Origin: Bacillota bacterium
Lineage (GTDB): Bacteria > Bacillota > Clostridia > Christensenellales > Aristaeellaceae
Assembly (NCBI GenBank): GCA_023398575.1
Contig: JAEWSC010000096.1
Span: 30,788 to 94,787, forward strand
Direction: 5' to 3'
Length of the DNA: 64,000 bases
Below, piece by piece: positions 1 through 8,650 of this stretch (its first letter is position 1; each line of letters opens with the position of its first letter). A model generated the notes under the pieces. That model did no database searches and had not been told where the DNA came from. It saw nothing but the letters and a program-made list of their open reading frames with translations. The translations under genes and the position numbers were made by a program.

Positions 1-222
1 CAAGCATTCTTTGAGGGCGACTGGCAAAAATCCCTTCAAATGCAGCTGAAGGTGAATCCTCTGGTGTCGGCGCTGTTTTGTGAGGTCAGCCCTACGCCGG
101 TGAAAGCGGCGTTAGGCGAGATGGGCCTGTGCCAGAAGACTGTTCGGCTGCCGCTTGTGCCGATGCTTGCGGAAAACAAGGTGCGGCTCCTGCGGGAGAT
201 GAAGGCCTTTTCGCTTCTGTAA
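1..222 (+). CDS. dapA: 4-hydroxy-tetrahydrodipicolinate synthase, C-terminal part
   Basis: The frame is open from base 1 to the TAA at 220-222, so this is the last 73 residues of a gene cut by the window edge. The text fits the end of the DapA barrel: a helix followed by NPxxVKAAL-like wording (SPTPVKAALGEMG) and a closing LPLVPMLAENK helix. DapA condenses pyruvate with aspartate semialdehyde in lysine and diaminopimelate synthesis. The next gene, 19 bases on, is dapB, the following step, which supports the call. The catalytic lysine lies outside the window. Confidence 0.85.
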   Translation, partial: QAFFEGDWQKSLQMQLKVNPLVSALFCEVSPTPVKAALGEMGLCQKTVRLPLVPMLAENKVRLLREMKAFSLL

Positions 223-241
223 TAATTTCGGAGGGTTGTAC

Positions 242-1003
242 ATGCGGATATTGATCAGCGGTGCCTGCGGGCGTATGGGCCGGGCCGTGGCGGAGGCGTG
301 CCGGGAAAAAGGCATTGAGGTAGCCAGCGGCGTGGATGTGATGGCTGGAACCCAAGACCTTGGCTTTCCCGTATACCCCACCTTCGAATCCGTTATAACA
401 AAGGCCGATGTGATCGTGGATTTTACACGCCCTGAGACGCTACCTGACCTTTTGCGGTATGCCGTTTCACAAAAGGTGCCGGTGGTGCTTGCCACCACCG
501 GCTACAACGAGGCAGATGTAAAACGTATCAGAGAAGCGGCCCAACTAATCCCTGTCTTCCAAAGCGCAAACATGAGCCTTGGTATCAATCTATTAAAAGC
601 GCTGATAAAAAAGGCGGCGGCTGTGCTGGGCGAGCATTTCGATGTAGAGATTATTGAGCGTCATCACAATAAAAAAATTGACGCACCCAGCGGCACAGCG
701 CTGATGCTTTTTGACGAACTGAGCAAGTGTTATCCCGGCGGCCGGGAGATGATGCCGGGACGGGAAACCCGTACCCAGGCCAGGGACCATCGGGAAATTG
801 GTGTCCATGCTGTACGTGGCGGCTCACTGGCTGGCACACACGAAGTTGGTTTTTACGGACCTGGAGAAACACTTTTGATCACCCACGATGCCCAGAATCG
901 CACCGTGTTCGCCCAAGGCGCAACCCAGGCGGCCCTGTTTATTAAGGACAAGCCTGCCGGGTTTTACAACATGGATGATATGATCCGTTTGCTGCAGGAA
1001 TAA
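242..1003 (+). CDS. dapB: 4-hydroxy-tetrahydrodipicolinate reductase
   Basis: This 253-residue protein has the DapB pattern: a nucleotide-binding GACGRMG loop at residues 6-12, ATTGY near 83, and the catalytic and substrate-binding stretch ERHHNKKIDAPSGTA near 139-153. It reduces hydroxytetrahydrodipicolinate with NAD(P)H to tetrahydrodipicolinate, which DapL (33.1 kb) can convert directly to LL-diaminopimelate. The ATG at 242 is chosen because CGGAGGG at 229-235 lies six bases ahead of it; an in-frame TTG at 236 would touch the ribosome site. It is probably co-transcribed with dapA and is closed by a strong terminator. Confidence 0.96.
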   Translation: MRILISGACGRMGRAVAEACREKGIEVASGVDVMAGTQDLGFPVYPTFESVITKADVIVDFTRPETLPDLLRYAVSQKVPVVLATTGYNEADVKRIREAAQLIPVFQSANMSLGINLLKALIKKAAAVLGEHFDVEIIERHHNKKIDAPSGTALMLFDELSKCYPGGREMMPGRETRTQARDHREIGVHAVRGGSLAGTHEVGFYGPGETLLITHDAQNRTVFAQGATQAALFIKDKPAGFYNMDDMIRLLQE

Positions 1004-1014
1004 ACCAAGGATCC

Positions 1015-1060
1015 ATAAAAGAACCGGCACAGCTTAACATCTGTGCCGGTTCTTTTATAT
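1015..1060. terminator. Bidirectional intrinsic terminator between dapB and the coiled-coil gene
   Basis: An 18-base perfect inverted repeat (1015-1032 with 1041-1058) has an eight-base loop. Its outer arms are A-rich and T-rich, so either strand gives a GC stem followed by a T-run. It sits exactly between two convergent genes. Confidence 0.93.
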
Positions 1061-1074
1061 AAGACAGTTTATTG

Positions 1075-1755
1075 TCAGGGCTTGGGCGTGGGGGTTGCTG
1101 TAGGCTTTGGAGTAGAAAAAGCAACACTGTCCGCTTTGGGAGTCGCCGTGGGCTTGGCTGTGGGGGTGGCGGTGGGCTTGGGGGTTGCAGTAGCGAAAGG
1201 ACCGGTGTCAGCCGTGGGAATAGGTGAGGGGGTAGGGGTGGCCTTCAGCGCGGCGTTTTCCGCTTCCAGCTTGGTAACCTTGGCGGTAAGCTCAGCGACC
1301 TGCTTGGCCGTGTCGGTAAGCTTGGTAGTCAAATCAGCCTTTTCCGCTTCCAAAGCAGCAACTTTCGCGTTGGCCTCATCCGATGCAGTCTTAGCAGCGG
1401 CCAGTTCATCCGTCAATGTGGTTGCAGTCTTGCCGGCTGCATCTACCGCCTCCTGCTTGGCAGTAGCATCAGCTTTGGCAGTATCCAAATCCGTTTGCAG
1501 CGTAGCAGCAGCGGCTTTGGCAGCATCAAGTTCTGTCTGGAGAGCAGCAAGCTTCGCAGCAGCTTCATCAGCTGTGCCTTGGGCCGTCTTGGCGGCGTCT
1601 TCCAAGGTGGCAACCTTCTCCTGGGAGGCCTTTAAGTCGGAGTCCAGATTATTTTTCTGTACAATCAGGCTGAAGCTGAGAACCAGGGCGGCAATGAGTA
1701 CGATGATAAACAGGACGGCTACGGTTTTTTGGCTGCTGCGGGTCTTCTCGGACAT
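1075..1755 (-). CDS. Membrane-anchored coiled-coil protein with Thr/Pro tail
   Basis: No family is recognised. The 226 residues show a short basic N-terminus, one hydrophobic segment at about 12-32 (VAVLFIIVLIAALVLSFSLIV), about 130 residues of Ala/Lys/Glu/Leu heptads that should form a long coiled coil, and a final Thr-Pro-rich tail of about 50 residues. Anchor, rod and stalk suggest an extracytoplasmic envelope spacer or wall-spanning protein; this is inference. The start at 1755 has AAGGAGG eight bases upstream; the open frame continues to 2046 without a ribosome site. The same Thr/Pro composition recurs in the large protein at 24.8-27.6 kb. Confidence 0.75.
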   Translation of the reverse strand: MSEKTRSSQKTVAVLFIIVLIAALVLSFSLIVQKNNLDSDLKASQEKVATLEDAAKTAQGTADEAAAKLAALQTELDAAKAAAATLQTDLDTAKADATAKQEAVDAAGKTATTLTDELAAAKTASDEANAKVAALEAEKADLTTKLTDTAKQVAELTAKVTKLEAENAALKATPTPSPIPTADTGPFATATPKPTATPTAKPTATPKADSVAFSTPKPTATPTPKP

Positions 1756-1921
1756 AGAGCGTTCCTCCTTTTTGATAGGGCTGCCATGTGGAAACCGGCA
1801 AAATAACGACCGACTTCCACCAGTGATATGTGCCATCATACCATACATTTCTAGAAAAGAAAACAGAAAATGGTTAGGATTCAGCAGTATTTTCCCCATA
1901 TACGGGAATATAAGCAATTTC

Positions 1922-1950
1922 TTGACGCTTGGATGTCCGTACAGTATAAT
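1922..1950 (+). promoter_or_regulatory. Promoter for the small anchored protein (2041)
   Basis: TTGACG at 1922-1927 and TATAAT at 1945-1950 are separated by exactly 17 bases. Transcription should start near 1957, inside the palindrome that follows. Confidence 0.8.
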
Positions 1951-1970
1951 AACCGCATGTCCATGCGGTT
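1951..1970 (+). repeat. Perfect palindrome at the predicted transcription start
   Basis: AACCGCATG (1951-1959) and CATGCGGTT (1962-1970) form a nine-base inverted repeat with a two-base centre, directly after the -10 box. It could be an operator or a 5' mRNA hairpin. No T-run follows, so it is not a typical terminator. Confidence 0.6.
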
Positions 1971-2040
1971 TCAAGCAATGTCTTAAGGCCAGTATGGAAT
2001 AAGATCGGCAAGAAAATATGTATAAAAAGGGGGCCAGCGC

Positions 2041-2376
2041 ATGCAAAAATGGGGATGGGCTTTTTTCAGCGCATTTTGCACCCTTGTTTTTATGCTGCTT
2101 GGCGCCACCCTGATAGAAGGTCCGCCTATACAGTCAGACTCCGCAGATCCGCATCCACTGGTGGTGTTTACTGGCCCCATTGCCAGTGCTGATCAAAAAG
2201 CCGGCGATTCGCAAGCACCCCTGCGCGTGGATGTCGAGCAAAAAATGTCTTTAACCGCAGGCCAAACAATGATAGAGCCGCAGGTACGATCGGATGCCAA
2301 CGGCCATCCCCTGTCCGGCAGCACGTATATCCTGGCCGTCTATCAAGCATTCTGGCTGGGTGATAGGTCCGGTTAG
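2041..2376 (+). CDS. Small membrane-anchored or secreted protein, unknown function
   Basis: I do not recognise this 111-residue protein. It has a short N-terminus, one hydrophobic segment at about residues 6-26 (WAFFSAFCTLVFMLLGATLIEG) that could be an anchor or uncleaved signal, then a polar extracytoplasmic part without cysteines. The ATG at 2041 follows AAGGGGGCC by five bases. It has its own promoter at 1922-1950 and lies just upstream of the SecD-like gene, so the two might be co-transcribed. Coding status rests on promoter, ribosome site and the signal-like start. Confidence 0.6.
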   Translation: MQKWGWAFFSAFCTLVFMLLGATLIEGPPIQSDSADPHPLVVFTGPIASADQKAGDSQAPLRVDVEQKMSLTAGQTMIEPQVRSDANGHPLSGSTYILAVYQAFWLGDRSG

Positions 2377-2434
2377 GCAGTTTATGCGCTTTTCATTCTG
2401 ATATCAACATAAAATGGAAGGATGTTTAAACAAC

Positions 2435-3766
2435 ATGAATAAACAGCATACACCCGCCCGAAAAAAGATGAGTGATGTGAACAGGTCCTATCTGATTGTC
2501 TCCATCGCTTTGGTGCTGACTCTCCTCATCGGCATCATCTCCATCACCAGCCTGCCTCTGGACAGCCGCGGCCTGTACAAAATAAAGTCATGGGTTCCCT
2601 TTGTGAGCGCTGACAACTGGCCCACCTCGGTGCCTCTGGGTCTTGGCATCGGCGGCGGCACCTATACAGAATTCGCCGCAACCCTACCCGAAGGCAGCAC
2701 GGCGGATAAGGATACCGCTTTGAACACCACTGTATCCATTTTGCAAAACCGCCTCAACCAAAAGAAATACCTGGATTCCGTTGTAACAAAGACCGCCGAA
2801 GGCAACATTCGCGTGGAAATCCCCAATGCTCCTGACAGCATTACCGTTTTGGGGAATCTTCTCTCCAGCGGCGATCTGAAGTTCTCCTTCCCCGACGGCG
2901 TCTTTTTGGAAGGCGGCCACGTTAAATCCGCTACCGTTGGGACAACGGTTTCTGGCACCCAGCAGGTGAACACCTTGGCGGTAGCCCTGGACGCGCAGGG
3001 AACAAGAGCGCTTTCTGAAGCTACCACAGCCAATGCATCCAAGGTTCTGACAGTTGCCATGGATGGCGTTACATACCTTTCCACCACCATTGATGAGGCG
3101 ATTATCAATGGCCAGATTACTATCTCCGGCTTTGCAACGCTGGACGATGCCCGCAATGTAGCAACTGTTTTAAGGTCCGGCGCGTTGCCCTTAACCCTTG
3201 AAGTTGCAACCACCGGCGATGTTGCCGCTACCCAGGGCAATATTCTCCTACAGCTCTTTGTGATCGGCGGCCTGGTGCTCATATTGGCAGCCGCTATCTA
3301 TTTTGCTGCCCGTTACCTGCTGGGTGGTCTGGCGTTTGCCTGGGCCATGTGGCTGTATGTTATTTTCACGTACTTCCTGCTGGCTGTATTCCCCAATGCC
3401 CAGATGAACCTGCTCGGGCTGATCGGCATTGCTTTGACATTCGGCTTGTTCGTGTGGACCAGCGCCCTCTTCGTTGACAAATTCGCCCTGGGCCTACGGC
3501 CCGGCAGAATGCACAAGGTATCCTTGAGCGAAGGCTGGCAGACGGTTCGTGCAAGGGTTTGGAAGGTACATGGCATCATTGCTGCATGCGCACTTGTGCT
3601 GATCATATTACCCATCGGCGTTTTGCACAGCTTTGCCTATGCCGTATTCTTCGGCACAGTTTCCAGTATGGCCGTGACATTCATTGCGCTAAGGGGATTC
3701 TTGTATAGCTTTGCTCATATCACCAAGATGAAGGCCAGTCTGTTTGGCCGCGTGAAAGATGCGTAA
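2435..3766 (+). CDS. secD: Divergent SecD-family membrane protein
   Basis: Order of parts in 443 residues: an N-terminal membrane segment (about 20-42), a P1-like periplasmic region with ILQNRLNQ and a degenerate GGG loop where SecD has GLDLxGG, then the family-typical TIDEAIINGQ, ISGFATLDDARNVATVLRSGALPLTLEV, and five C-terminal membrane segments. SecD with SecF pulls translocated proteins outward using the proton gradient. Here the membrane motif normally reading MAVDANVLIFERIKE is replaced by LFVWTSALFVDKFA, losing the conserved Asp, and no secF follows: the next gene is recJ. Activity is therefore uncertain. GGAAGG lies 13 bases before ATG 2435; ATG 2414 is an alternative without a ribosome site. 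Confidence 0.75.
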   Translation: MNKQHTPARKKMSDVNRSYLIVSIALVLTLLIGIISITSLPLDSRGLYKIKSWVPFVSADNWPTSVPLGLGIGGGTYTEFAATLPEGSTADKDTALNTTVSILQNRLNQKKYLDSVVTKTAEGNIRVEIPNAPDSITVLGNLLSSGDLKFSFPDGVFLEGGHVKSATVGTTVSGTQQVNTLAVALDAQGTRALSEATTANASKVLTVAMDGVTYLSTTIDEAIINGQITISGFATLDDARNVATVLRSGALPLTLEVATTGDVAATQGNILLQLFVIGGLVLILAAAIYFAARYLLGGLAFAWAMWLYVIFTYFLLAVFPNAQMNLLGLIGIALTFGLFVWTSALFVDKFALGLRPGRMHKVSLSEGWQTVRARVWKVHGIIAACALVLIILPIGVLHSFAYAVFFGTVSSMAVTFIALRGFLYSFAHITKMKASLFGRVKDA

Positions 3767-3816
3767 GAAGCAGGTTCACGGCTGGAGATAATGCTATCAT
3801 TGATCCACAAGTAACA

Positions 3817-3845
3817 ATGACTGTTTCACAAATAACTGCTATAAT
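3817..3845 (+). promoter_or_regulatory. recJ promoter (extended -10)
   Basis: ATGACT (3817-3822), a 17-base spacer and TATAAT (3840-3845), preceded by TGC, form an extended -10 promoter. It probably drives recJ-relA and genes downstream. Confidence 0.7.
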
Positions 3846-3886
3846 AAAAGCGTTCTTTCGGTCCAGGTGCCGGAGGAACGCTTTTA
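3845..3886 (+). terminator. Stem-loop overlapping the recJ -10 box and leader
   Basis: TAAAAGCGTTC (3845-3855) pairs with GAACGCTTTTA (3876-3886), with a further GC pairing inside. It could end secD transcripts or act as a leader hairpin for recJ; the T-run is short (four). Confidence 0.5.
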
Positions 3887-3923
3887 CCCATGTTTGGGTA
3901 TGTATATTTAACAGGGGGTGCCT

Positions 3924-6266
3924 ATGCTTCGATTTGCGCAACGGCATACAGAAAACGTATCTTTGCTGCCGGCCGGATATTCCGGCTGGTTTGCCTCTCT
4001 TTTGGCCATACGGGGCATAGATACGAAAGAAAAGGCCGAGGCGTTTTTGCATCCCGGCATCCATCAGCTGCACGATCCCTTTTTAATGCAGGATATGGAT
4101 AAGGCTGTTGGGTTGCTGAAAGATGCCATCCGGCTAAAGACCCCCATAGTGATCTATGGTGATTATGATGTGGATGGCGTCAGCTCCACCTCCATGATGG
4201 TACTGGCCTTGCGCTCCCTTGGCGGTATTGTGGATTACTACATCCCCAGCCGGCATGAGGAAGGTTACGGCCTAAATGAGCAGGCGATGCGAAAACTTTG
4301 CGAAAAATACAGGATGATGATGACAGTGGACTGCGGCATTACCGCCGCTGGCGAAGTGACACTTGCAAAGAATTTGGGCATGCAGGTCATCATAACCGAC
4401 CATCATCAGTTAGGACCGCAGCTTCCTTTGGCGGACGCTGTTTTGAATCCCCTGATGGGGGAATACCCATTCCGCCGGCTGTGCGGCGCGGGCGTGGCGT
4501 TGAAGGTGCTTCAGGCATTGGGCGGCCTTTCTTTGGCGGAGGAATATATGGACCTGGCTGCACTTGCTACCATCGCCGATCTGGTGCCCCTACAAGGGGA
4601 AAACCGGGCCATCGCCGCTGTTGGCCTTGACAAAATGGCAAATACAAAGCGACTTGGCCTCAAAGCGCTGATGGAGGCAGCAGGCATTTTTAGCAAAGAG
4701 AAAAAAGGCGTCACTGCAGGTCAAGTGGCCTTCGGCCTGGCCCCCAGGCTCAATGCAGGGGGCAGACTGAAAAGTGCCGCACTTGGCGTGGAGCTATTAT
4801 TAACGGAGGATAGCGAAAAGGCTGGCGAGCTTGCCCTCATATTGAACGATGAAAATGCAAAGCGCCAAGGACTGGAAGCGGAAATTCTCGCAAAGGCTCT
4901 TGCTCAGGTAGAGGCCGAAACAGATTTTTATGAAGACCGGGTGCTTTTCGCTTACGGCGAGGGATTTAACCATGGCGTCATCGGCCTGGCCGCCAGCCGC
5001 CTGACTGAGCGCTATCACTATCCGTCCATCGTTTTTGCCATCACGGGAGAAGAGTGTGTTGGCAGTGCCCGGTCCATCCCCGGCATAAATATACACGAAA
5101 TGCTTTCCACCTGCCGCGACCTTTTTCTGCGCTTCGGCGGCCACGAGCAGGCAGCCGGCCTGACTATGCGGACAGAGCATCTGAAGGAACTTAAGCAAAG
5201 GCTTAGCCAAACCGTTTGGGAAAAGTGTGATCCTGCCGTATATATCCCTGTGAAGGAGTATGATCTGGCCGTCAAGCTGTCCAAGGTAACGGAGGAAATG
5301 GCTCGCCAGCTTATGCAATTGCAGCCCACCGGCTTTTCAAACCCCGACCCGGTATTTTTGCTTGCCAATGCCCAGGTGCAGGACATGCGCCCCATAGGAC
5401 GGGAAGGCGCACATCTAAAATGCACGCTGTTCGAAGATGGCGCATTGCGCTCCGCCATCGGCTTTGGTCTGGGCAAAAGAGCAGCGGATATGCCAAAGCT
5501 CACAGATATACTGTTCGCACCGGAGTTGAACGAATGGAATGGCAGTGTTACAGTGCAGTGCAATATCAAGGCCATCCGGCAGGCTGCCGGCGCCTATTTC
5601 TCCACGGAAGAGGATAACGCAGCCGAGGCTGTTTTGCAGGAAATATGGGCCTTGACGCCGAATAACAACAAGATTCACCCTGCCCTGCAGCTTGCAGATG
5701 ACGCACTGCTGCAAGATGCCCTTCAAGGCGTTCAGGGCACGGTGATCCTATGCCGTACCAAGGAAACAGCGGAGCACTTGGCAAAAAGGTACGGTGAAAT
5801 GCTGTACAGCACTGAGCACCTTTCTGATAGGCGGGGTTTTCATACCCTGTTTTATCCCGCCAGGCTAAGCGAGCTTACAACCGTATTTCGCACGGTGATC
5901 CTGGCGGACGGAGAACTGCTTCCCGGTGAGACAGCGCTCATTTCACAAAAGTGCCCAAAGGCACGCATTCTGGCTTATCCCAAAACGGCTGCACTAAAGG
6001 CGCTGATAAGCTCACTGGCATTAACCGACGAAACATTGCGCACGCTTTATAAAACGGTCAAATCCATGCCTTACAAAACCCTTATCCAATTATCCGCAGA
6101 AGCTCAACTGTCTGTGGTACAAGTAAAAGCAGGCTTATTTATTCTATCAGAATTATCTTTATTGGAATTTTCGGAGGCACCTTTTATGATCACCATGCTC
6201 CCATCTAAAAAATGCAGCCTTGCGGACAGCAGGCTTTTGACAACACTTTGGGCACTGACACTTTAA
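3924..6266 (+). CDS. recJ: Single-stranded-DNA-specific exonuclease RecJ
   Basis: RecJ degrades single-stranded DNA 5' to 3' in recombination and mismatch repair. The 780 residues carry the DHH phosphoesterase motifs: YGDYDVDGVSS near 77-87, TVDCGI near 135, the DHH triad itself near 158-160, then DHHA1 wording around GVIGLAASRL and the GGHEQAAGLTM metal/nucleic-acid loop. A C-terminal extension of over 200 residues ends in a winged-helix-like stretch, as in clostridial RecJ. The ATG at 3924 has AGGGGG six bases ahead; a GTG at 3918 touches that site. relA follows after 18 bases. Confidence 0.95.
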   Translation: MLRFAQRHTENVSLLPAGYSGWFASLLAIRGIDTKEKAEAFLHPGIHQLHDPFLMQDMDKAVGLLKDAIRLKTPIVIYGDYDVDGVSSTSMMVLALRSLGGIVDYYIPSRHEEGYGLNEQAMRKLCEKYRMMMTVDCGITAAGEVTLAKNLGMQVIITDHHQLGPQLPLADAVLNPLMGEYPFRRLCGAGVALKVLQALGGLSLAEEYMDLAALATIADLVPLQGENRAIAAVGLDKMANTKRLGLKALMEAAGIFSKEKKGVTAGQVAFGLAPRLNAGGRLKSAALGVELLLTEDSEKAGELALILNDENAKRQGLEAEILAKALAQVEAETDFYEDRVLFAYGEGFNHGVIGLAASRLTERYHYPSIVFAITGEECVGSARSIPGINIHEMLSTCRDLFLRFGGHEQAAGLTMRTEHLKELKQRLSQTVWEKCDPAVYIPVKEYDLAVKLSKVTEEMARQLMQLQPTGFSNPDPVFLLANAQVQDMRPIGREGAHLKCTLFEDGALRSAIGFGLGKRAADMPKLTDILFAPELNEWNGSVTVQCNIKAIRQAAGAYFSTEEDNAAEAVLQEIWALTPNNNKIHPALQLADDALLQDALQGVQGTVILCRTKETAEHLAKRYGEMLYSTEHLSDRRGFHTLFYPARLSELTTVFRTVILADGELLPGETALISQKCPKARILAYPKTAALKALISSLALTDETLRTLYKTVKSMPYKTLIQLSAEAQLSVVQVKAGLFILSELSLLEFSEAPFMITMLPSKKCSLADSRLLTTLWALTL

Positions 6267-6284
6267 GCGAAAGGAGGGCCGGTT

Positions 6285-8495
6285 ATGTATACCTATATCA
6301 GCAGAGAATGTATGCCTCTGGACCAAATTTTGGCCAGGGTGCAAAAATACCATCCGGGAGAGAGCTATCTTCTGGTGAAAAAGGCGTATGAATACGCGGA
6401 GAACGCACATGCCGGCCAAACCCGCAAAAGTGGCGAGCCGTATTTCATCCATCCCGCCTTTGTGGCCAGCATCCTTACTGAACTGATGATGGACGCCCCT
6501 ACCATTGCGGCGGGACTATTGCACGACACGGTGGAAGACTGCGAGGGTGTGTGCCTTCCCAATGTACAGCAAGCCTTCGGCGATGAAGTAGCCAGGCTGG
6601 TGGATGGCGTAACAAAGCTATCCAAGCTGGACTTTGCCGACCGGGAAGAGCAGCAGGCCGAAAGTCTGCGCAAGATGATTCTGGCCATGTCCAAGGACAT
6701 CCGTGTGGTACTCATCAAGCTGGCCGACCGGTTGCACAATATGCGCACACTGCGCTTTCAGCCGGAAGCGCGTCAGGTTGCCATTGCCCGGGAGACACTG
6801 GACATCTATGCTCCACTGGCCCACCGGCTGGGTGTGTTCGCTATTAAGCAGGAGTTGGAGGACCTTGCTTTACGTTACATTGATCCTGCCGGCTACCACG
6901 ACGTAGTGCAAAAAGTAGGCATGAAACGGGCCGAGCGGGAGGAGAACATTCGCCTGGTCATATCGGAACTGAGCGCCAAGCTGGATGAGCAGCACATACG
7001 CTACGACATTGATGGCCGGCCCAAGCATCTGTACAGCATCTACCGTAAGATGGTGCTGCAAAACAAGCCCTTTGACCAGATTTACGACCTGATCGCCATT
7101 CGCATTCTTGTGGATACGGTGCCCGACTGCTACGCGGTGCTGGGCATTGTGCACACGCTGTGGAACCAGATGCCAGGCCGGTTCAAGGACTATATCTCCG
7201 TACCCAAGGCCAATATGTATCAAAGCCTGCATACCACCGTCGTTGGCGGCCGCAAGATGCCTTTTCCTTTTGAAGTACAAATCCGCACCTGGGATATGCA
7301 CCGCATTGCCGAGTTCGGTATCGCCGCCCACTGGCGCTATAAGGAGGGCGGACAAAACGCCACAGAGCTGGACAACAAGCTGTATTGGCTTAGGCAGATT
7401 CTGGATTGGCAGAACGAAACCAAGGACAGCCGGGAGTTTATTGACTCCCTAAAAACCGATCTGTTCAGTGAGGAAGTATTCCTCTTTACGCCCAAAGGCG
7501 ATATCGTGAATATGCAAAAAGGCGCTACACCGCTGGATTTTGCCTACCGCATTCACAGCGCGGTGGGCAACAGCTGCGTAGGAGCCAAGGTCAACGGCCG
7601 TATTGTACCCTTGGATACTACCCTTGAAACCGGCGACCGGGTGGATATCCTCACCTCCTCTGCCTCCAAAGGCCCAAGCATGGACTGGCTGAAGGTGGTC
7701 AAAACCCAGCAGGCCAAGGCGAAAATCCGTCAGTTCTTCAAGCGTGAGCTGCGCGGTGAGAACGTGGAAAAGGGCAAGGACATGGTGGAAAAGGAAGCCA
7801 AGCGCCGCGGCGTGACGCTAAGCTCCATCGTAAAGCCCGAATACTATGAAGGCATATTGAAAAAGTACGGCTTCTTTGAACTGGATGACATCTACGGCGC
7901 AGTGGGTTATGGCGGCATGGCATCCACCTATGTGGTAATGAAGCTCATGGAAGAGCAGCGCTTGCGCGAAGCGCCACCGGCCCCAAAAATTCCGGACGTT
8001 ACGCCCCAAGACCTGCAAAAGCAAAATCGGGGCAAACCCACTCATGGTATCTACGTCAAAGGCGAGTCAGGTATGCTGGTGCGCTTTGCCAAGTGCTGCA
8101 ATCCGGTACCCGGCGACGATATCGTGGGCTATATCACACGCGGCCGGGGTGTTACCGTGCACAAAGCTGATTGTGTGAATGTGAATGTGAGCATGGAAGA
8201 AAGCGAGCAGGCCCGTATGGTGGAGGTCAGCTGGGCTGAGGAAAGCGCCGGCACCTTTGACGCCTCCATTCAAATTATCGCCTACGATCATGTGGGCCTG
8301 TTGGGCGAAATGGCCACCTATATCGGGGATATGAACGTACTCATCAGCGCTGTTAGCGCCAAGTTTAACACCAAGAGCAAGACCAGCACGATTACGCTTG
8401 TGATACAAGTCACCAGCCGTCAGCAGCTGGATAAGGTCATCAAGCAGCTGCAGAAACGGTCGGATGTGGTGGAGGTGTACCGGGGAGCAAGCTGA
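6285..8495 (+). CDS. relA: Bifunctional (p)ppGpp synthetase/hydrolase
   Basis: The 736-residue length and domain order are those of the long Rel proteins of Firmicutes. An HD hydrolase domain comes first (HAGQTRKSGEPYFIHP near 42, LLHDTVED near 80, KLADRLHNMRTL near 145), then the synthetase domain (GRPKHLYSIYRKM near 243, YQSLHTTV), a TGS domain (FTPKGDIVNM near 402) and a C-terminal ACT domain. It makes and degrades the stringent-response alarmone. Both catalytic centres look intact. AAGGAGG sits eight bases before the ATG. The usual clostridial neighbour apt is absent between recJ and relA. Confidence 0.96.
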   Translation: MYTYISRECMPLDQILARVQKYHPGESYLLVKKAYEYAENAHAGQTRKSGEPYFIHPAFVASILTELMMDAPTIAAGLLHDTVEDCEGVCLPNVQQAFGDEVARLVDGVTKLSKLDFADREEQQAESLRKMILAMSKDIRVVLIKLADRLHNMRTLRFQPEARQVAIARETLDIYAPLAHRLGVFAIKQELEDLALRYIDPAGYHDVVQKVGMKRAEREENIRLVISELSAKLDEQHIRYDIDGRPKHLYSIYRKMVLQNKPFDQIYDLIAIRILVDTVPDCYAVLGIVHTLWNQMPGRFKDYISVPKANMYQSLHTTVVGGRKMPFPFEVQIRTWDMHRIAEFGIAAHWRYKEGGQNATELDNKLYWLRQILDWQNETKDSREFIDSLKTDLFSEEVFLFTPKGDIVNMQKGATPLDFAYRIHSAVGNSCVGAKVNGRIVPLDTTLETGDRVDILTSSASKGPSMDWLKVVKTQQAKAKIRQFFKRELRGENVEKGKDMVEKEAKRRGVTLSSIVKPEYYEGILKKYGFFELDDIYGAVGYGGMASTYVVMKLMEEQRLREAPPAPKIPDVTPQDLQKQNRGKPTHGIYVKGESGMLVRFAKCCNPVPGDDIVGYITRGRGVTVHKADCVNVNVSMEESEQARMVEVSWAEESAGTFDASIQIIAYDHVGLLGEMATYIGDMNVLISAVSAKFNTKSKTSTITLVIQVTSRQQLDKVIKQLQKRSDVVEVYRGAS

Positions 8496-8498
8496 GTC

Positions 8499-8537
8499 AT
8501 TGAAACAGGCTGTTTTCAACCTGTTTCAATCAGATTT
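8499..8537 (+). terminator. Stem-loop after relA
   Basis: ATTGAAACAGG (8499-8509) pairs perfectly with CCTGTTTCAAT (8520-8530) and is followed by CAGATTTTT. It is a plausible, not strong, terminator three bases past the relA stop. Confidence 0.6.
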
Positions 8538-8541
8538 TTCG

Positions 8542-8579
8542 CTTTTCTCCTGTGGGCTGCGCCCGCGGCCAGAGAAAAG
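8542..8579. repeat. Second inverted repeat between relA and dtd
   Basis: CTTTTCTC (8542-8549) is the perfect complement of GAGAAAAG (8572-8579), and TGG/CCA plus GC bases inside extend the stem. There is no T-run; it may be an mRNA structure in the 155-base gap before dtd. Confidence 0.5.
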
Positions 8580-8650
8580 TGAAAGCATTGCTTCGTAAGC
8601 GCGCCATATATATGTCATCATTTATCACCTGAAACGAGGAATCATCCTGC

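Noticed and set aside
1043..2002. Long plus-strand frame opposite the coiled-coil gene
   Set aside because: It is the antisense image of the low-complexity Ala/Lys repeats and crosses the promoter at 1922; no ribosome site or domain.
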